NCBI GenBank assembly: GCA_018063485.1
Contig: JAGPBG010000101.1
Coordinates: 1 to 7,400, forward strand
Length of the DNA stretch: 7,400 bases
Origin: Cypionkella sp.
GTDB taxonomy: Bacteria > Pseudomonadota > Alphaproteobacteria > Rhodobacterales > Rhodobacteraceae
Reading direction: 5' to 3'
Within the stretch, counting starts at the first letter, position 1. Each line of letters opens with the position of its first letter. The position numbers were made by a program, and so were the translations under genes. The notes below the pieces were generated by a model, which ran no database searches, was not told the DNA's origin, and worked only from the letters and a program-made list of their open reading frames with translations. Of this stretch, positions 7,144 through 7,400 are shown piece by piece.

Positions 7144-7177
7144 AATTAGCCCAGGTAGCCGCACAGATAGGCGTCAG

Positions 7178-7400
7178 CTACAATCCAAGCCGATCCAGAG
7201 CCGCCTCCAGTGGGGCTGGGTCATCGAAATGCAACCGCACAGGCAGGCTCAAAACCCGGTCCCGAAATGCAGATGGGAGCCGGGTGGCGTCTTTTTCCGT
7301 GGTGACCAATTGCGCCCCCTTGGCCAGCGCCTCGATCTCCAACCGTGTCAAAAGGGTCGTGCTCAGCGACGCATGATCGCCCAAAGCCTCGGCCCGCAAG
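7178..7400 (-). CDS. lpxK: Tetraacyldisaccharide 4'-kinase, C-terminal fragment
   Basis: Only the last 73 codons are in the window; the frame is open through position 7399 and continues beyond the right edge, so the leucine codon at 7399-7397 is internal, not a start. LpxK phosphorylates the 4' position of the lipid A precursor at the inner membrane, making lipid IVA. The diagnostic segment [12 protein letters not shown] (visible residues 31-42) is the conserved C-terminal motif of LpxK. The preceding [23 protein letters not shown] fits the stretch after the kinase core, and the ending LPVRLHF followed by LDRLGL is typical. About three quarters of the usual 320-335 residues lie outside. It converges on the CoA-transferase gene, with the palindromic element between them. 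Confidence 0.9.
   Translation of the reverse strand, partial: LRAEALGDHASLSTTLLTRLEIEALAKGAQLVTTEKDATRLPSAFRDRVLSLPVRLHFDDPAPLEAALDRLGL

Overview
The window looks like a chromosomal segment from an alphaproteobacterium, most likely a member of the Rhodobacteraceae (Roseobacter-type). The basis is the CcrM-type GANTC methyltransferase, the alphaproteobacterial style of the DciA and DsbA-like proteins, the high GC coding bias, and the grouping mutY - DUF721/dciA - dsbA. This assignment is an inference from family knowledge, not a database match.

Layout, left to right. Positions 1-311 hold no gene I can support; there is a strong rightward intrinsic terminator at 53-92 and a hairpin-rich leader. 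rnhB (RNase HII, 312-929, +) is followed by a 98-base gap carrying three GANTC sites, then ccrM (1028-2152, +). Three hairpins follow ccrM, the last a clear terminator (2228-2260). On the minus strand come alkB (membrane alkane 1-monooxygenase, 2297-3445) and, upstream of it, mutY (A/G-specific adenine glycosylase, 3506-4549, TTG start). Divergent from mutY is a tight plus-strand operon: dciA-like DUF721 protein (4633-5166), a periplasmic DsbA-like thioredoxin-fold protein (5171-5872) and a family III CoA-transferase (5876-6988), with gaps of 4 and 3 bases. The window ends with the 3' end of lpxK on the minus strand (7178-7400).

Most genes are housekeeping genes for genome maintenance: removal of ribonucleotides (RnhB), cell-cycle adenine methylation (CcrM), 8-oxoG:A mismatch repair (MutY) and helicase loading (DciA). 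alkB and the CoA-transferase are metabolic genes set among them.

Three things stand out outside the genes. First, GANTC, the expected target of the encoded CcrM, is scarce here (seven sites found by eye) but clustered just before ccrM, and one site sits in the candidate -10 box of alkB. Second, the caiB-lpxK gap is filled by an imperfect palindrome of about 167 bases (6977-7143) with an 18-bp core stem; it begins inside the last codons of the CoA-transferase gene, whose C-terminus looks short. Third, there is a row of hairpins after ccrM. I see no phage, CRISPR, toxin-antitoxin, tRNA or rRNA content, and no multi-gene novel system. The palindromic element is the best candidate for something undescribed.
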